In this document: piece after piece, positions 43,532 to 53,555 of the stretch | Layout: the number at the start of each line of letters is the position of its first letter | Position numbering within the stretch: position 1 is the first letter of the stretch | Origin: Rhodobacter sp. | GTDB taxonomy: Bacteria; Pseudomonadota; Alphaproteobacteria; Rhodobacterales; Rhodobacteraceae | DNA: 64,000 nt | Direction: 5' to 3' | Assembly: GCA_020250175.1 (NCBI GenBank) | Contig: JADCEN010000028.1 | Location: forward strand, 33,998 to 97,997 | Translations under genes and position numbers: made by a program | Notes under the pieces: model-generated | Told to the model about the DNA's origin: nothing | Seen by the model: only the letters and a program-made list of their open reading frames with translations | Database searches by the model: none

Positions 43532-46051
43532 TCAGAAGCGGTTCAGCAGCCGCCGGAGGTAGTCAAGTTCGGTATCGGGACGGGTCTGATCGCCAGAGCG
43601 GCGGCGGATCTCATCCAGCAGGTCCTGCGCGCGGCGGTAGACGTCATCCCCTTGCAGCATGTTGCGATCCGATCCGATCCGGCCCATTTCGCCGCTGCTG
43701 CGCCCCAGAGGATCACGCTGGCTGCCGGGGTCTGCGCGGCCAAAGGCTTCGCCTTCGCCGGACCCGTCTGCGGGTGGCTGGCCCTGCTGCTGCGCCATTG
43801 CCTCGCCCAGATTGCGCATGCCTTCGCGCAGCGCTTCAAGGGCCTCGGCCTGACGGTCCAGCGCGCCCGCGAAATCTTCATTGCGCAGGGCCTCTTCAGC
43901 CTCGTCCATGGCGCGGCCGGCCCTGTCAAGGTGCTGACGCCCCGCTTCCCCGGCCTGGCTGCCCTGGCCGGGCAAGCCCTGCGACAGCCCCTGCAGCCGG
44001 TTGCGCAAATCCTGCTGACGTTCGGCAAGGCTGCGGTCATCCGGCAGTTGCCCGTCCCCGCCGGTGCCGGGCCGGTTGCCCTGACCCTGTCGGCCCTGGC
44101 CGGGTTGATCCTGGCCCGGCTGGCCGTTGAACTGGTCCTGCAATTGCTGAAAACTTTCGTCCGACAGGCCCTGCTGTTCGCGCAGCATTTCGGAAAGACC
44201 CCGCATTGCCTGCTGGCCGGGGCCGCCTTGGCCGCCCTCGCCCTGCGTGACCTGCATGTTTTCCATCAGGTTGCGCAGTGCCTCCATCAGCTCGGCGGCT
44301 TCGGCCATGCGCCCCTCTTCCATGAGCTGCTGCAGCCGGTCGAGCATCTGCTGCAGCTGGTCAGCCGACATCTGCATGCCTTGCATGTTTTCCGACATCT
44401 GCTGGTCGGGGTTCTTCTGCGACTCTTCGGCAAGCTGGCGCATGTAGTCGTCCAGCGCATCGCGCAGGTCCGACATCAGCCGGTCAATCTCGGACGGATC
44501 TGCCCCGTTCTTGATTGCTTCATCCAGCCGGTCCTGCGCCCGGCGCAACCGCTCCAGCGCCGAGGCAAGATCGCCCTCCTCGACAAGCAGGGCAATGTCC
44601 CACAGGGCTTCGGCCATCTCGTCGCGCCGGGCGGCGGCAAGCCCGGTGGCTGCGGCTGCGTCCAGATCCCGCAGCAGGACGCGCAGGCGCAAATAGGCGC
44701 GTTCATTGCGGATGAAGCCCTCGGGCAGGTGGGTAACTGCCTTCAGGATCTGCGCCGATCGCCTGGCGTTGGCCGTGGACCACAGCAGATCGCGGCGCAT
44801 CTCGATCAGGGCCGCCGCCAGCGGATCGAAAAAGCGCCGTCCGGGCAGGGTCACCGACAGGGGGGCAGACTGGCCGGTCTGTCCCACGGCATCGGTGGCC
44901 GCAAAGGTGATCGTCACCGGCAGATTGGCGAACGGATGCTTTGACAGATCATCGACCAGCGTTTCGGTGACCTCCCTCCGGTCGCCCGTGATCGGCATCG
45001 GCAGGTCCAGCACGATTGCATCGCGCGGCTCGGGATCAACCGACAGGCCATAACTGCGGCTGACCGATGGCAGGTCCAGCGCAATCGTCGCCGTGCCAGA
45101 GGTCACGCCATAATCATCCGTGGCGGTGAAGGCCTGCGCCATTTCGCCCTGTGCCTCGCGGCTGATCTCGCCGGTGGCGGCAATCGCGGGCGCGGAATCA
45201 GGGGTTGCCACGATCTTCCACTGCCGCCCCCCCGGCCCGGCAATTTCGACCGTTCCGGATTGGACCACCTCGAACTCCTGCGCGGGGTCTGACGCCGGTG
45301 GCGGATCGGTCCGGTTCGACACGGTTTCGGTCAGGGTCAGCGCGCCAACCTCGCCATAAAGGCGCAGCTGGATGCGGGTGCCTGTGGGCAGGTCAAGCCG
45401 GCTTTGGGTGATGTCGTTCAGGTAAAGGGCGGGCTTGCCGGTGTACAGGGGCGGCTGGGCCCAACCTTCCCACACCGGCCCGTTGGCCAGCGCCTCGCCC
45501 CCGGGCGTCATGCCCACAACGGACCCGGCCCGCCAGAGCGAGCCAAAAAGCAAGGCCATCACAAGGGCGGTCAACGCCACATAGCGCAGGGCAAACGGAT
45601 CACGGCCAGCCAGTTTCAGGTCAGGCGCGACCGGTTTTGCCAGTTCTGCGCGCGCCGCCATGCGCGCCCTGTGGGCCTGCCACACCGCCAGCGATGCGGC
45701 ATCGGTGACCCCGATCGCCTGCGTGTCGGTCAGCGCGGCGATGGGATGCCCGGGAAGGACCGAGTCGAGTCGCACCAGGGCGTCCCCCCGGCCGGGCCGG
45801 TGGAACCGCCGCAGGCCCGCGACCAGCGCCCAGAGGCCGCCGCCAAGGGCGGCGACCGCGCCGATCCAGACGGCTTCGATCGGAAGGTGGTCCTGAATCC
45901 CGAAGGCAAGGATCGATATCGTGCCTGCGAAAACGGTCCAGAGCGGCCAGAAGGCCCGCGTCAGGCGCTCGCACCACAACCCTGCCCATGTCAGGCGAAG
46001 GGGCCAGATGAGTTTTTCAGACGTGGTGCTGCTGGTCCGGTCCCTGATCAT
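43532..46051 (-). CDS. TIGR02302-family (DUF4175) membrane protein
   Basis: The 839-aa product has three membrane helices near the N-terminus (WPLWTVFAGTISILAFGI; AVWIGAVAALGGGLWALV; FALRYVALTALVMALLFG). A large periplasmic part with beta-rich segments follows, then a Gln/Met/Gly-rich, coiled-coil-prone C-terminus (SENMQGMQMSADQLQQMLDR; GGQGGPGQQ; PGQGRQGQGNRPG). This matches the alphaproteobacterial TIGR02302/DUF4175 family of unknown role. MIRDRTSSTTSEKLIWPLRL is the chosen start; 46074, the lysA stop, lies just upstream, so the two genes are adjacent on the same strand. Confidence 0.88.
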   Translation of the reverse strand: MIRDRTSSTTSEKLIWPLRLTWAGLWCERLTRAFWPLWTVFAGTISILAFGIQDHLPIEAVWIGAVAALGGGLWALVAGLRRFHRPGRGDALVRLDSVLPGHPIAALTDTQAIGVTDAASLAVWQAHRARMAARAELAKPVAPDLKLAGRDPFALRYVALTALVMALLFGSLWRAGSVVGMTPGGEALANGPVWEGWAQPPLYTGKPALYLNDITQSRLDLPTGTRIQLRLYGEVGALTLTETVSNRTDPPPASDPAQEFEVVQSGTVEIAGPGGRQWKIVATPDSAPAIAATGEISREAQGEMAQAFTATDDYGVTSGTATIALDLPSVSRSYGLSVDPEPRDAIVLDLPMPITGDRREVTETLVDDLSKHPFANLPVTITFAATDAVGQTGQSAPLSVTLPGRRFFDPLAAALIEMRRDLLWSTANARRSAQILKAVTHLPEGFIRNERAYLRLRVLLRDLDAAAATGLAAARRDEMAEALWDIALLVEEGDLASALERLRRAQDRLDEAIKNGADPSEIDRLMSDLRDALDDYMRQLAEESQKNPDQQMSENMQGMQMSADQLQQMLDRLQQLMEEGRMAEAAELMEALRNLMENMQVTQGEGGQGGPGQQAMRGLSEMLREQQGLSDESFQQLQDQFNGQPGQDQPGQGRQGQGNRPGTGGDGQLPDDRSLAERQQDLRNRLQGLSQGLPGQGSQAGEAGRQHLDRAGRAMDEAEEALRNEDFAGALDRQAEALEALREGMRNLGEAMAQQQGQPPADGSGEGEAFGRADPGSQRDPLGRSSGEMGRIGSDRNMLQGDDVYRRAQDLLDEIRRRSGDQTRPDTELDYLRRLLNRF

Positions 46052-46073
46052 GCCCTTTGTCCGGTCGCGGCCG

Positions 46074-47339
46074 CTACAGCCATTGGGGGAGAGTATCGCG
46101 CGCAAGCATTTCGTCAAACGTTGGTCGCGCCCTGATGACGGCGAAGTGATCCTCTTTCACCAGAACCTCGGGAACAAGCGGCCTTGTGTTGTATTCAGAG
46201 GCCATGACAGCACCGTAAGCCCCGGCAGAGCGGAAGGCGACAAGATCGCCCTCGCGCAAGGCGGGCAGGGGACGCGCCCTGGCAAAGGTATCGCCGGTTT
46301 CACAGACCGGGCCGACCACATCATAGACATGCGGTCCGGCGGCGACGGTCGGTTCCGCCAATGGCACGATGTCGTGATGCGCGCTGTACATGGACGGGCG
46401 GATCAGGTCGTTCATCGCCGCGTCCAGAATCAGAAAATCGCGCCCCTCGCCCTGCTTGACATAAAGGACACGTGCAACCAGCACACCGGCGTTGCCCGAA
46501 ATCAGCCGTCCGGGTTCAACCTCGATCTCACACCCCAGATGGCCGACGGTGCGCTTGATCAGCGCGCCGTAATCCAGCGGCAGCGGCGGCGCGTCATTCG
46601 ACCGGCTGTAGGGAATGCCCAGCCCGCCGCCCAGGTCCAGCCTGCGGATATCATGCCCTTCGGCGCGCAGCCGCTGCGTCAGGTCGGCGACCTTCAGATA
46701 GGCCTGCTCAAAGGGCTCCAGCTCGGTCAGCTGGCTGCCGATATGCACGTCGATGCCGACGACATCGATCCCCGGCAGGGCGGCAGCCTCGGCATAGACT
46801 TCAGAGGCGCGGCTGATCGGGACGCCGAACTTGTTTTCCTTCTTGCCGGTGGCAATCTTTTCATGGGTGCGGGCATCGACATCGGGATTGACGCGCAGGG
46901 TGATCGGCGCGGTCAGCCCCAGGCTGACGCAGACCTCGGACAGGGCGCGCAGCTCGGGTTCGGATTCGACGTTGAATTGCCGGATGCCTTCGGTCAGCGC
47001 CAGACGCATTTCGTCGCGCGTCTTGCCGACGCCGGAAAACACGATGCGGCTGCCGGGCACGCCCGCCGCGCGTGCCCGGCGGTATTCCCCGCCCGACACC
47101 ACATCCATCCCCGCACCCAGATTGCCCAGCGTTTTCAGCACCGCCACATTCGACAGCGACTTGACCGCAAAGCAGACCAGATGCGGCAGCGGCGACAGCG
47201 CCTCGGTGAAGAGGCGATAGTGGCGCGTCAGGGTGGCGGTCGAATAGCAATAAAGCGGCGTGCCGACGCTGGCCGCAATATCGGCAAGCGGCACGTCTTC
47301 GGCATGAAGCTGGCCGTTGCGGTAAAGGAAGTGGTCCAT
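46074..47339 (-). CDS. lysA: Diaminopimelate decarboxylase
   Basis: The 421-aa product has the PLP-binding lysine in LVCFAVKSLSN, the HIGSQL motif, GGGLGIPY and the C-terminal GPVCETGDTF and SAGAYGAVMASEYN blocks. It decarboxylates meso-diaminopimelate to L-lysine. MDHFLYRNGQLHAEDVP is the start; upstream residues are not conserved. It lies between DUF2834 and the TIGR02302-type gene on the same strand. Confidence 0.96.
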   Translation of the reverse strand: MDHFLYRNGQLHAEDVPLADIAASVGTPLYCYSTATLTRHYRLFTEALSPLPHLVCFAVKSLSNVAVLKTLGNLGAGMDVVSGGEYRRARAAGVPGSRIVFSGVGKTRDEMRLALTEGIRQFNVESEPELRALSEVCVSLGLTAPITLRVNPDVDARTHEKIATGKKENKFGVPISRASEVYAEAAALPGIDVVGIDVHIGSQLTELEPFEQAYLKVADLTQRLRAEGHDIRRLDLGGGLGIPYSRSNDAPPLPLDYGALIKRTVGHLGCEIEVEPGRLISGNAGVLVARVLYVKQGEGRDFLILDAAMNDLIRPSMYSAHHDIVPLAEPTVAAGPHVYDVVGPVCETGDTFARARPLPALREGDLVAFRSAGAYGAVMASEYNTRPLVPEVLVKEDHFAVIRARPTFDEMLARDTLPQWL

Positions 47340-47407
47340 GCCGGGTCCTGTCAAGGGCGGGTGGGCCGGGTGTAGCAGAAGGTCAGCGCGGCGCAATTGC
47401 CCAAAGC

Positions 47408-47462
47408 GCGCGGCGGGGGCCAGCCCCCGCACCCCCGGGGTATTTCTGCCGAAAAGAAACCA
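47408..47462. repeat. Interspersed hairpin element with CCCCGGGG-TATTT-AAAGAAA core
   Basis: Between DUF2834 and lysA, GCGGGGGC-CA-GCCCCCGC is followed by ACCCCCGGGGTATTTCTGCC and GAAAAGAAACC. From memory, this block with a GGTATTT...AAAAGAA extension recurs between genes in Rhodobacteraceae. On the minus strand it follows the DUF2834 stop and may terminate transcription. Confidence 0.55.
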
Positions 47463-47468
47463 GGTGGA

Positions 47469-47789
47469 TCAGGCGGCGGGGCGGCTGCGCAGGAACAGAT
47501 ACAGCGGCAGGCCGCAGGACACGCCGATGCAGAAGGTGGCCGGGATGGCGACAAGGTTCAGCCAACGGCGCTGCGACACGGTTTCGGCCACGATCCACAC
47601 CGTCAGCGCGATGGCCGCAATCGTCAAATCCCAGGTCAGGCCGGTGGTGGAGGCATTGACGTACCAGGCGTCGATCAACCCGCCAAGGCCGGTGCCGGTT
47701 TCCCGCATATACCGCAGGAACCAGTACATCGGGTGGATGGCCCCCCAAAGTGCCAAAGCCAGCCAGACAAGGCGCAGCGGCGCGATCAT
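47469..47789 (-). CDS. DUF2834 family membrane protein
   Basis: The 106-aa product has three membrane helices, with the family's WYVNASTTGLTWDLTIAAIA block and RRWLNLVAIPATFCIGVSCG. DUF2834 proteins are small integral membrane proteins of unknown role. The ATG overlaps the stop of the small lipoprotein gene by ATGA, so argH, the lipoprotein and DUF2834 form one coupled run. Confidence 0.85.
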   Translation of the reverse strand: MIAPLRLVWLALALWGAIHPMYWFLRYMRETGTGLGGLIDAWYVNASTTGLTWDLTIAAIALTVWIVAETVSQRRWLNLVAIPATFCIGVSCGLPLYLFLRSRPAA

Positions 47790-47932
47790 TGGTTTGTCAC
47801 CACGCCCATGCGCGCCTCGCCGGTCACGGCAATGCCGCTTGCGGCTGCGTCCGACGGGCGCAGTGGCGGGCCGTCCGCCCCGCAGCCCGCAAGGGCTGCA
47901 AGAACGGCAAGGGCGGCGAAACAGCGGATCAT
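47786..47932 (-). CDS. Small lipoprotein (48 aa)
   Basis: This short gene lies between argH and DUF2834. The product [20 protein letters not shown]... has a signal peptide with a lipobox (LAGC, Cys17), then about 30 residues ending [13 protein letters not shown]. It should be lipid-modified and held in the envelope. The ATG overlaps the argH stop and the TGA overlaps the DUF2834 ATG, which strongly supports that it is translated. Similar tiny lipoproteins after argH are common in this group (from memory). Confidence 0.8.
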   Translation of the reverse strand: MIRCFAALAVLAALAGCGADGPPLRPSDAAASGIAVTGEARMGVVTNQ

Positions 47933-49341
47933 CCAAGCACCTCTTTCCAGCGGGCGACCTGAGTGCGGACCTGTGCCGGGGCGGTCCCGCCGTAGGATGT
48001 GCGGCTGGCAACCGAATTGTCCACCCCCAGCACGGTGAAGACGCCGTCGGTGATGCCGGGATGGACTGCCTGCATCTGTGCCAGCGTCAGCGCGGGCAAA
48101 TCCACGCCCAGGGCTTCGGCCCGGGCCACCAGCGTGCCGGTCACATGATGCGCCTCGCGGAACGGCAGGCCAAGTGCGCGCACCAGCCAGTCGGCCAGAT
48201 CGGTGGCGGTGGAAAAGCCCGAGGCGGCGGCTGTGGCCAGTGCTTCGCGGTTGGCGGTCATGTCGCCCACCATGCCGGTCATTGCCGCCAGGGCCAGCAT
48301 CAGCGTGTCGGCGGCGTCAAACACCTGTTCCTTGTCTTCCTGCATATCCTTGGAATAGGTCAGCGGCAGGCCCTTCATCACCGTGAACAGGGCCACCGTC
48401 GCGCCAAGGATGCGCCCCAGCTTGGCGCGCAGCAACTCGGCGGCATCGGGGTTCTTCTTCTGCGGCATGATGCTGCTGCCGGTGGTCCAGCGGTCCGACA
48501 GGTGGACAAAGCGGAACTGCGCCGAAGACCAGATCACCAGCTCTTCGGCAAAGCGCGACAGGTGCATGGCACAGATGCCGGCCGCTGACAGGAATTCCAG
48601 CGCGAAATCCCGGTCCGACACGGAATCCAGCGAATTGGCGGTGGGCCGGGCAAAGCCAAGGGCCGCCGCCGTGGCGTGCCGGTCAATGGGAAAGGATGTC
48701 CCCGCCAAGGCCGCCGCCCCCAGCGGGCATTCGTTCATCCGCGCGCGCGCATCGGCAAAGCGCGACCGGTCGCGGGACAGCATTTCGACATAGGCCAGCA
48801 TGTGGTGGCCCCAGGTCACCGGCTGGGCGGTTTGCAGATGGGTGAAACCGGGCATCACCCAATCCGCACCGGCATCAGCCTGCGCCAGGAAGGCGCGCAT
48901 CAGGGCCTGGGTCCCGGTGATCGCGGCATCGCACTGATCGCGGACCCACAAGCGGAAGTCGACCGCGACCTGATCATTGCGGCTGCGCGCAGTGTGCAGC
49001 CGCCCGGCAGGCTCGCCGATCAGATCTTTCAGCCGCGCCTCCACATTCATGTGGATGTCTTCCAGATCGGTGCGAAACGGAAAGGTGCCTGAGTCAATCT
49101 CTGACAAGACCGTGAGCAGGCCTTCCCTGATCGCCTCGGCGTCCTTATTCGTCACGATACCCGTGGCCGCCAGCATGGCGGCATGGGCGCGGGAGCCTTG
49201 GATATCCTGGGCGTACAGCCGCCGGTCAAAGCCGATGGAGGCGTTTATCGCCTGCATGATGGCATCCGGTCCGGCGGCGAAACGCCCGCCCCACATCGCG
49301 TTTGCGGCGGGGGCCGGGGGGGACTGGGGCGGGTTGGTCAT
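47929..49341 (-). CDS. argH: Argininosuccinate lyase
   Basis: The 470-aa product has the fumarase/lyase superfamily signature [20 protein letters not shown] plus [20 protein letters not shown] near the N-terminus and [13 protein letters not shown]. It splits argininosuccinate to arginine and fumarate. [19 protein letters not shown] gives the start at 49341. It is divergent from the thioredoxin-like gene 21 bases away, so the two share a tiny promoter region. Confidence 0.96.
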   Translation of the reverse strand: MTNPPQSPPAPAANAMWGGRFAAGPDAIMQAINASIGFDRRLYAQDIQGSRAHAAMLAATGIVTNKDAEAIREGLLTVLSEIDSGTFPFRTDLEDIHMNVEARLKDLIGEPAGRLHTARSRNDQVAVDFRLWVRDQCDAAITGTQALMRAFLAQADAGADWVMPGFTHLQTAQPVTWGHHMLAYVEMLSRDRSRFADARARMNECPLGAAALAGTSFPIDRHATAAALGFARPTANSLDSVSDRDFALEFLSAAGICAMHLSRFAEELVIWSSAQFRFVHLSDRWTTGSSIMPQKKNPDAAELLRAKLGRILGATVALFTVMKGLPLTYSKDMQEDKEQVFDAADTLMLALAAMTGMVGDMTANREALATAAASGFSTATDLADWLVRALGLPFREAHHVTGTLVARAEALGVDLPALTLAQMQAVHPGITDGVFTVLGVDNSVASRTSYGGTAPAQVRTQVARWKEVLG

Positions 49342-49362
49342 CTGTTGCCCCTTGGAGGGATA

Positions 49363-49911
49363 ATGCTGCACCGTGTTGTGATCGGTCTTTATACGGCCCT
49401 GTGCCTTACTGCAAACACCGCCCTTGCCGGGCCAGCGGCCGAAGCACTGCGCGACGGAGATATGAAGAAGCTGATGTTCAGCGCCGAAGCGGCGGATGTA
49501 CCGGCCATTGCCCTTGAAGATGAGGACGGCGCGGAACGGCTGCTGTCCGACTGGCAGGGACAGTGGGTGGTGCTGAACTTCTGGGCCACCTGGTGCGCCC
49601 CCTGCCGGCATGAAATGCCTTCGCTCGACCGGCTGCAAACCGCCTTGCCGGACATCGCCGTGCTGCCGGTGGCGACGGGCCGAAATTCGGTCGCGGCGAT
49701 TGCGAAATTCTATGCCGAGGCCGGGGTGACGGTGCTTCCCGTGCTGCGCGACCCCAAATCGGAACTGGCGCGCAACATGGGTGTCCTGGGGCTGCCGGTG
49801 ACGGTGATCCTGAACACCGAGGGGCGCGAGGTTGCCCGCCTGACCGGCGATGCCGAATGGGACAGCGCCAGTGCACAGGCGGTGCTGGGCGCGCTGGTGG
49901 CGGGAAACTAG
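49363..49911 (+). CDS. tlpA: TlpA-family periplasmic thioredoxin-like protein
   Basis: The 182-aa product has a signal peptide/anchor ([20 protein letters not shown]), then a thioredoxin fold with the active-site [17 protein letters not shown] and cis-Pro region GLPVTVIL. TlpA-type proteins keep periplasmic cysteines reduced, often for cytochrome assembly. TTGGAGGG lies six bases before the ATG. It is divergent from argH, a standard arrangement in this family. Confidence 0.9.
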   Translation: MLHRVVIGLYTALCLTANTALAGPAAEALRDGDMKKLMFSAEAADVPAIALEDEDGAERLLSDWQGQWVVLNFWATWCAPCRHEMPSLDRLQTALPDIAVLPVATGRNSVAAIAKFYAEAGVTVLPVLRDPKSELARNMGVLGLPVTVILNTEGREVARLTGDAEWDSASAQAVLGALVAGN

Positions 49912-49922
49912 CGGCGGCGGTG

Positions 49923-50522
49923 TCAGCCCTGGGCCAGGGCGGCAACCTCGGCGTGCCGGGGACAGCCCAGCAGATGGTCATTGACCACGCCGGTTGCCTG
50001 CAGGAAGGCATAGACAATCGTCGGGCCGCTGAACTTGATCCCTTCCGCATTGAGCGCCCTGGACAGGCCGCGTGACAGGGCGGTTTCCGCCGGCACCTCT
50101 GCCGGGGTACGGAACCTGTTCTGCACCGGATGCCCGTCGGTGTGCTGCCAGATGAAACCGGCAAATCCCTGGCGGTCTTCGATCCGTTCCCAGGCGCGGG
50201 CGGACTGGATCGCAGCCTCGATCTTGCCGCGGTGGCGGACAATGCCCGCATCGCCCAGAAGCCTTTGCACCTGGGGTTCGCCCCAGCGGGCAACGATCCT
50301 GGGATCGAACCCGGCGAAGGCCAGCCGAAACGCGTCGCGCTTGCGCAGGATCGTGATCCAGGACAGCCCGGCCTGAAACCCGTCCAGCACAAGCTTTTCC
50401 CACAGCGCACGGCTGTCACGTTCCGGCACGCCCCATTCCCTGTCATGATAGGCGACATAGCCCGGGTCCGTGCCGCACCAGGGGCAACGCGCGGGTCCGG
50501 GGGGCATCATGTCTGTGGGCAT
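49923..50522 (-). CDS. tag: DNA-3-methyladenine glycosylase I
   Basis: The 199-aa product has the Tag hallmarks: [20 protein letters not shown] (zinc Cys and the WG/V block), [20 protein letters not shown] and FIWQHTDG, and the C-terminal [18 protein letters not shown] with zinc-binding Cys/His. It removes 3-methyladenine from alkylated DNA. The N-terminal start could be any of the Met at residues 1, 5 or 6. It is convergent with tlpA and divergent from the EAL-domain gene. Confidence 0.93.
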   Translation of the reverse strand: MPTDMMPPGPARCPWCGTDPGYVAYHDREWGVPERDSRALWEKLVLDGFQAGLSWITILRKRDAFRLAFAGFDPRIVARWGEPQVQRLLGDAGIVRHRGKIEAAIQSARAWERIEDRQGFAGFIWQHTDGHPVQNRFRTPAEVPAETALSRGLSRALNAEGIKFSGPTIVYAFLQATGVVNDHLLGCPRHAEVAALAQG

Positions 50523-50589
50523 GACCGGGTTAACCTGATGTTCAGGGCTGTGGCCGCAGGATGGCACCACCCAGGGCCAGGATCAATCC

Positions 50590-51414
50590 ATGTCGACAGC
50601 AACAGACAACCGGCAGAAAGCGGATCAGCCGCTTGCCGTGACGCTTTCCGAAAAGGACGGTGCGACCCTGGCGATGGTGCGGCAGGCCCTGCAGAGCAAC
50701 CGGGTTGCCCTGGCGCTTCAGCCGGTGGTCCATGCCGATGATCCGAACCGGATCGCCTATCACGAAGGGCTGATCCGCATCCTGGACATCACGGGCCGCC
50801 CCGTGCCGGCGCGCGAGTTCATCGCCGCGGTCGAGGCGACGGATGCCGGGCAGGAGCTTGACCGGGCCGCCCTGGCCCTTGGGCTGGAGGCGCTGCGGCA
50901 TGACCCTGGCCTGCGGCTGGCCGTGAACATGTCTGCGCGGTCAATCGGCGCGGTGCGCTGGATGGAAACCCTGGCCGAGGGGCTGGCGCGGGACGAGACC
51001 GTTGCCGAACGGCTGATTCTGGAGATCACGGAAGCCTCTGCCATGGCCACGCCGGAACGCGTCACCGCTTTCATGACCGGCCTGCAGCGGCGCGGCATCT
51101 CGTTTGCGCTGGATGATTTCGGGGCGGGCCAAACCTCGTTCCGCTATTTCCGCGATTTTTCGTTCGACATGGTGAAGATCGACCGCCAGTTCATCGCCAA
51201 TGTCCACCGCGATGCCGACAACCAGATTCTGGTCCGGGCCCTGGTCATGATCGCGCGGCAGTTCGACATGGTCGTGGTCGCCGAAGGGGTCGAGCTTGCC
51301 CAGGAGGCCGCCTGGCTGCGGCTGCACGGTTTGGATTGCCTTCAGGGCTATCTGTTCGGTATGCCGGTGACGGCACCCGCGCCGGACCGGGCCGAGGCGC
51401 GCCGGCGCGCGTGA
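50590..51414 (+). CDS. EAL-domain protein (c-di-GMP phosphodiesterase-like)
   Basis: The 274-aa product is almost only an EAL domain. The signature is EGL in AYHEGLIRILD rather than EAL. The other catalytic residues appear kept: NMSARSIG (Asn), LILEITEAS (Glu), FALDDFGAGQTSFRYF (Asp-Asp), VKIDRQF (Lys), VVAEGVE (Glu) and LQGYLFGMP (Gln). It could hydrolyse c-di-GMP, opposing the diguanylate cyclase at 6.1 kb. There is no N-terminal sensor domain or membrane segment. Divergent from tag. Confidence 0.85.
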   Translation: MSTATDNRQKADQPLAVTLSEKDGATLAMVRQALQSNRVALALQPVVHADDPNRIAYHEGLIRILDITGRPVPAREFIAAVEATDAGQELDRAALALGLEALRHDPGLRLAVNMSARSIGAVRWMETLAEGLARDETVAERLILEITEASAMATPERVTAFMTGLQRRGISFALDDFGAGQTSFRYFRDFSFDMVKIDRQFIANVHRDADNQILVRALVMIARQFDMVVVAEGVELAQEAAWLRLHGLDCLQGYLFGMPVTAPAPDRAEARRRA

Positions 51415-51527
51415 CGCGGCGAAAGACATCCCTTGTGCCTTGCGCTTGACTGTCCCCCGTCTTAGGCCATGCTGCAAAGCGGCGGACGCACTCCGCCGGG
51501 ACCGGCCCGGGAAAAAGGACCTTCAGC

Positions 51528-52703
51528 ATGACCAATGTCGTAATCGTATCGGCCGCACGGACCGCCGTCGGAAGCTTTAACGGTGCCTTCGCCAATACAC
51601 CCGCGCATGATCTGGGTGCCAGGGTCATCGAAGCGGTGGTGGACCGCGCCGGGGTGGAAAAGGGCGAGGTTTCCGAGACCATCCTGGGTCAGGTGCTGAC
51701 CGCAGGTCAGGGCCAGAACCCGGCGCGTCAGGCGCATATCAAGGCCGGTTTGCCGCAGGAAGCTTCGGCCTGGTCGATCAACCAGGTCTGCGGATCGGGG
51801 CTGCGCGCGGTGGCGCTGGGGGCGCAGCACATCCAGCTGGGCGATTCGGCCATTGTGGTGGCGGGCGGTCAGGAAAGCATGAGCCTGTCGCCCCATGTCG
51901 CGCACCTGCGCGCGGGCACCAAAATGGGCGACATGAAGTTCATCGATTCGATGATCAAGGACGGCCTTTGGGATGCCTTCAACGGCTATCACATGGGCCA
52001 GACTGCCGAAAACGTCGCCAGCCAGTGGCAGATCAGCCGCGACATGCAGGACAGCTTTGCCGTGGCCAGCCAGAACAAGGCCGAAGCCGCGCAGAAGGCC
52101 GGGAAATTCGCCGATGAGATTGTTCCCTTCGTCATCTCCACCCGCAAGGGCAATGTGACCGTGGACACAGACGAATACATCCGCCACGGGGCCACGCTGG
52201 ACTCGCTGGCCAGGCTCAAGCCTGCGTTCACCAAGGACGGGTCGGTTACTGCCGGAAATGCCAGCGGGCTGAACGATGGTGCGGCAGCCGTGCTGCTGAT
52301 GAGCGCGGATGAAGCCGCGCGGCGCGGGCTGACCCCGCTTGCCCGGATCGCCTCCTATGCCACGACCGGGCTGGACCCGTCGATCATGGGCGCAGGCCCG
52401 ATCTTCGCCAGCCGCAAGGCGCTGGAGAAGGCGGGTTGGAAGGCCGATGACCTTGATCTGGTTGAGGCGAACGAGGCTTTTGCCGCACAGGCCTGTGCGG
52501 TAAACAAGGATATGGGCTGGGACCCGGACATCGTGAACGTCAACGGCGGTGCCATTGCCATCGGCCATCCCATTGGCGCGTCGGGCGCGCGGATTCTGAC
52601 CACTCTGCTGCACGAGATGAAGCGGCGGGATGCCCGGCGCGGTCTGGCGACCCTGTGCATCGGCGGCGGCATGGGCGTGGCCATGTGCCTGGAACAGCCC
52701 TGA
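51528..52703 (+). CDS. phaA: Acetyl-CoA acetyltransferase (thiolase)
   Basis: The 391-aa product has thiolase motifs: the acyl-accepting Cys in [40 protein letters not shown] (active-site His) and the C-terminal catalytic Cys in [13 protein letters not shown]. It condenses two acetyl-CoA to acetoacetyl-CoA. With phaB directly after it, the pair supplies polyhydroxybutyrate precursor. An inverted repeat with T-run separates the two genes. phaC (synthase) is not in the window. Confidence 0.95.
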   Translation: MTNVVIVSAARTAVGSFNGAFANTPAHDLGARVIEAVVDRAGVEKGEVSETILGQVLTAGQGQNPARQAHIKAGLPQEASAWSINQVCGSGLRAVALGAQHIQLGDSAIVVAGGQESMSLSPHVAHLRAGTKMGDMKFIDSMIKDGLWDAFNGYHMGQTAENVASQWQISRDMQDSFAVASQNKAEAAQKAGKFADEIVPFVISTRKGNVTVDTDEYIRHGATLDSLARLKPAFTKDGSVTAGNASGLNDGAAAVLLMSADEAARRGLTPLARIASYATTGLDPSIMGAGPIFASRKALEKAGWKADDLDLVEANEAFAAQACAVNKDMGWDPDIVNVNGGAIAIGHPIGASGARILTTLLHEMKRRDARRGLATLCIGGGMGVAMCLEQP

Positions 52704-52732
52704 TACCTGGAACAAACCGGCTTTGTTGATGG

Positions 52733-52764
52733 AATGGCGCGCAATAATATTGCGCGCCATTTTG
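52733..52764 (+). terminator. Strong hairpin with T-run between phaA and phaB
   Basis: AATGGCGCGCAAT-AAT-ATTGCGCGCCATT is a perfect 13-bp stem with a 3-base loop followed by TTTGCC. It has the form of a Rho-independent terminator or attenuator within the phaA-phaB unit, so it may lower phaB expression relative to phaA or stabilise the phaA mRNA end. Confidence 0.7.
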
Positions 52765-52811
52765 CCTTTCGATAACAGTCTTTCAAGATTGCGCTGGCAG
52801 AGGAGAACAGC

Positions 52812-53537
52812 ATGGCGAAAGTGGCTTTGGTGACGGGGGGATCGCGCGGTATCGGCGCGGCCATTTCCGTGGCGCTGAAGGCGGCGGGATACAGCGTTGC
52901 CGCAAACTATGCCGGCAATGACGAGGCGGCAGCCGCCTTTACCGCGCAGACGGGCATTCCCGCCTACAAGTGGTCGGTTGCCGACTATGATGCCTGTGTC
53001 GCGGGAGTCCGGCGGGTCGAGGCCGATCTGGGGCCGGTTGATGTGCTGGTCAACAACGCCGGCATCACGCGCGATGCGATGTTCCACAAGATGACGCCCG
53101 GCCAGTGGAAAGAGGTGATCGATACCAACCTGACCGGACTGTTCAACATGACCCATCCGCTGTGGTCGGGGATGCGCGAGCGCAAGTTCGGGCGCGTGAT
53201 CAGCATCTCGTCGATCAACGGGCAGAAGGGGCAGGCAGGCCAGGCGAACTATTCCGCCGCCAAATCCGGAGAGCTTGGCTTTACCAAGGCCTTGGCCCAG
53301 GAAGGTGCGCGTGTCGGCATCACCGTCAACGCCATCTGCCCGGGCTATATCGGCACCGAAATGGTGCGCGCCATCGACGAAAAGGTGCTGAACGAACGGA
53401 TCATTCCGCAGATTCCGGTGGGCCGCCTGGGCGAGCCGGAAGAGATTGCGCGCATCGTGGTCTTTCTGGCCGCAGATGATGCCGGATTCATCACCGGATC
53501 GACGGTGTCTGCCAACGGCGGGCAATTCGTGGTCTGA
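52812..53537 (+). CDS. phaB: Acetoacetyl-CoA reductase
   Basis: The 241-aa product is a short-chain dehydrogenase with TGGSRGIG (cofactor loop), NNAGITRD, SISSINGQKGQAGQANYSAA with catalytic Ser and YxxxK (YSAAK), and the FabG-like MVRAIDEKVL region. It reduces acetoacetyl-CoA to (R)-3-hydroxybutyryl-CoA with NADPH for PHB synthesis. A GGAGAACAGC-type ribosome site precedes the ATG. A terminator follows its stop. Confidence 0.93.
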   Translation: MAKVALVTGGSRGIGAAISVALKAAGYSVAANYAGNDEAAAAFTAQTGIPAYKWSVADYDACVAGVRRVEADLGPVDVLVNNAGITRDAMFHKMTPGQWKEVIDTNLTGLFNMTHPLWSGMRERKFGRVISISSINGQKGQAGQANYSAAKSGELGFTKALAQEGARVGITVNAICPGYIGTEMVRAIDEKVLNERIIPQIPVGRLGEPEEIARIVVFLAADDAGFITGSTVSANGGQFVV

Positions 53538-53555
53538 CGGCCGGCCCTGCTGCGT

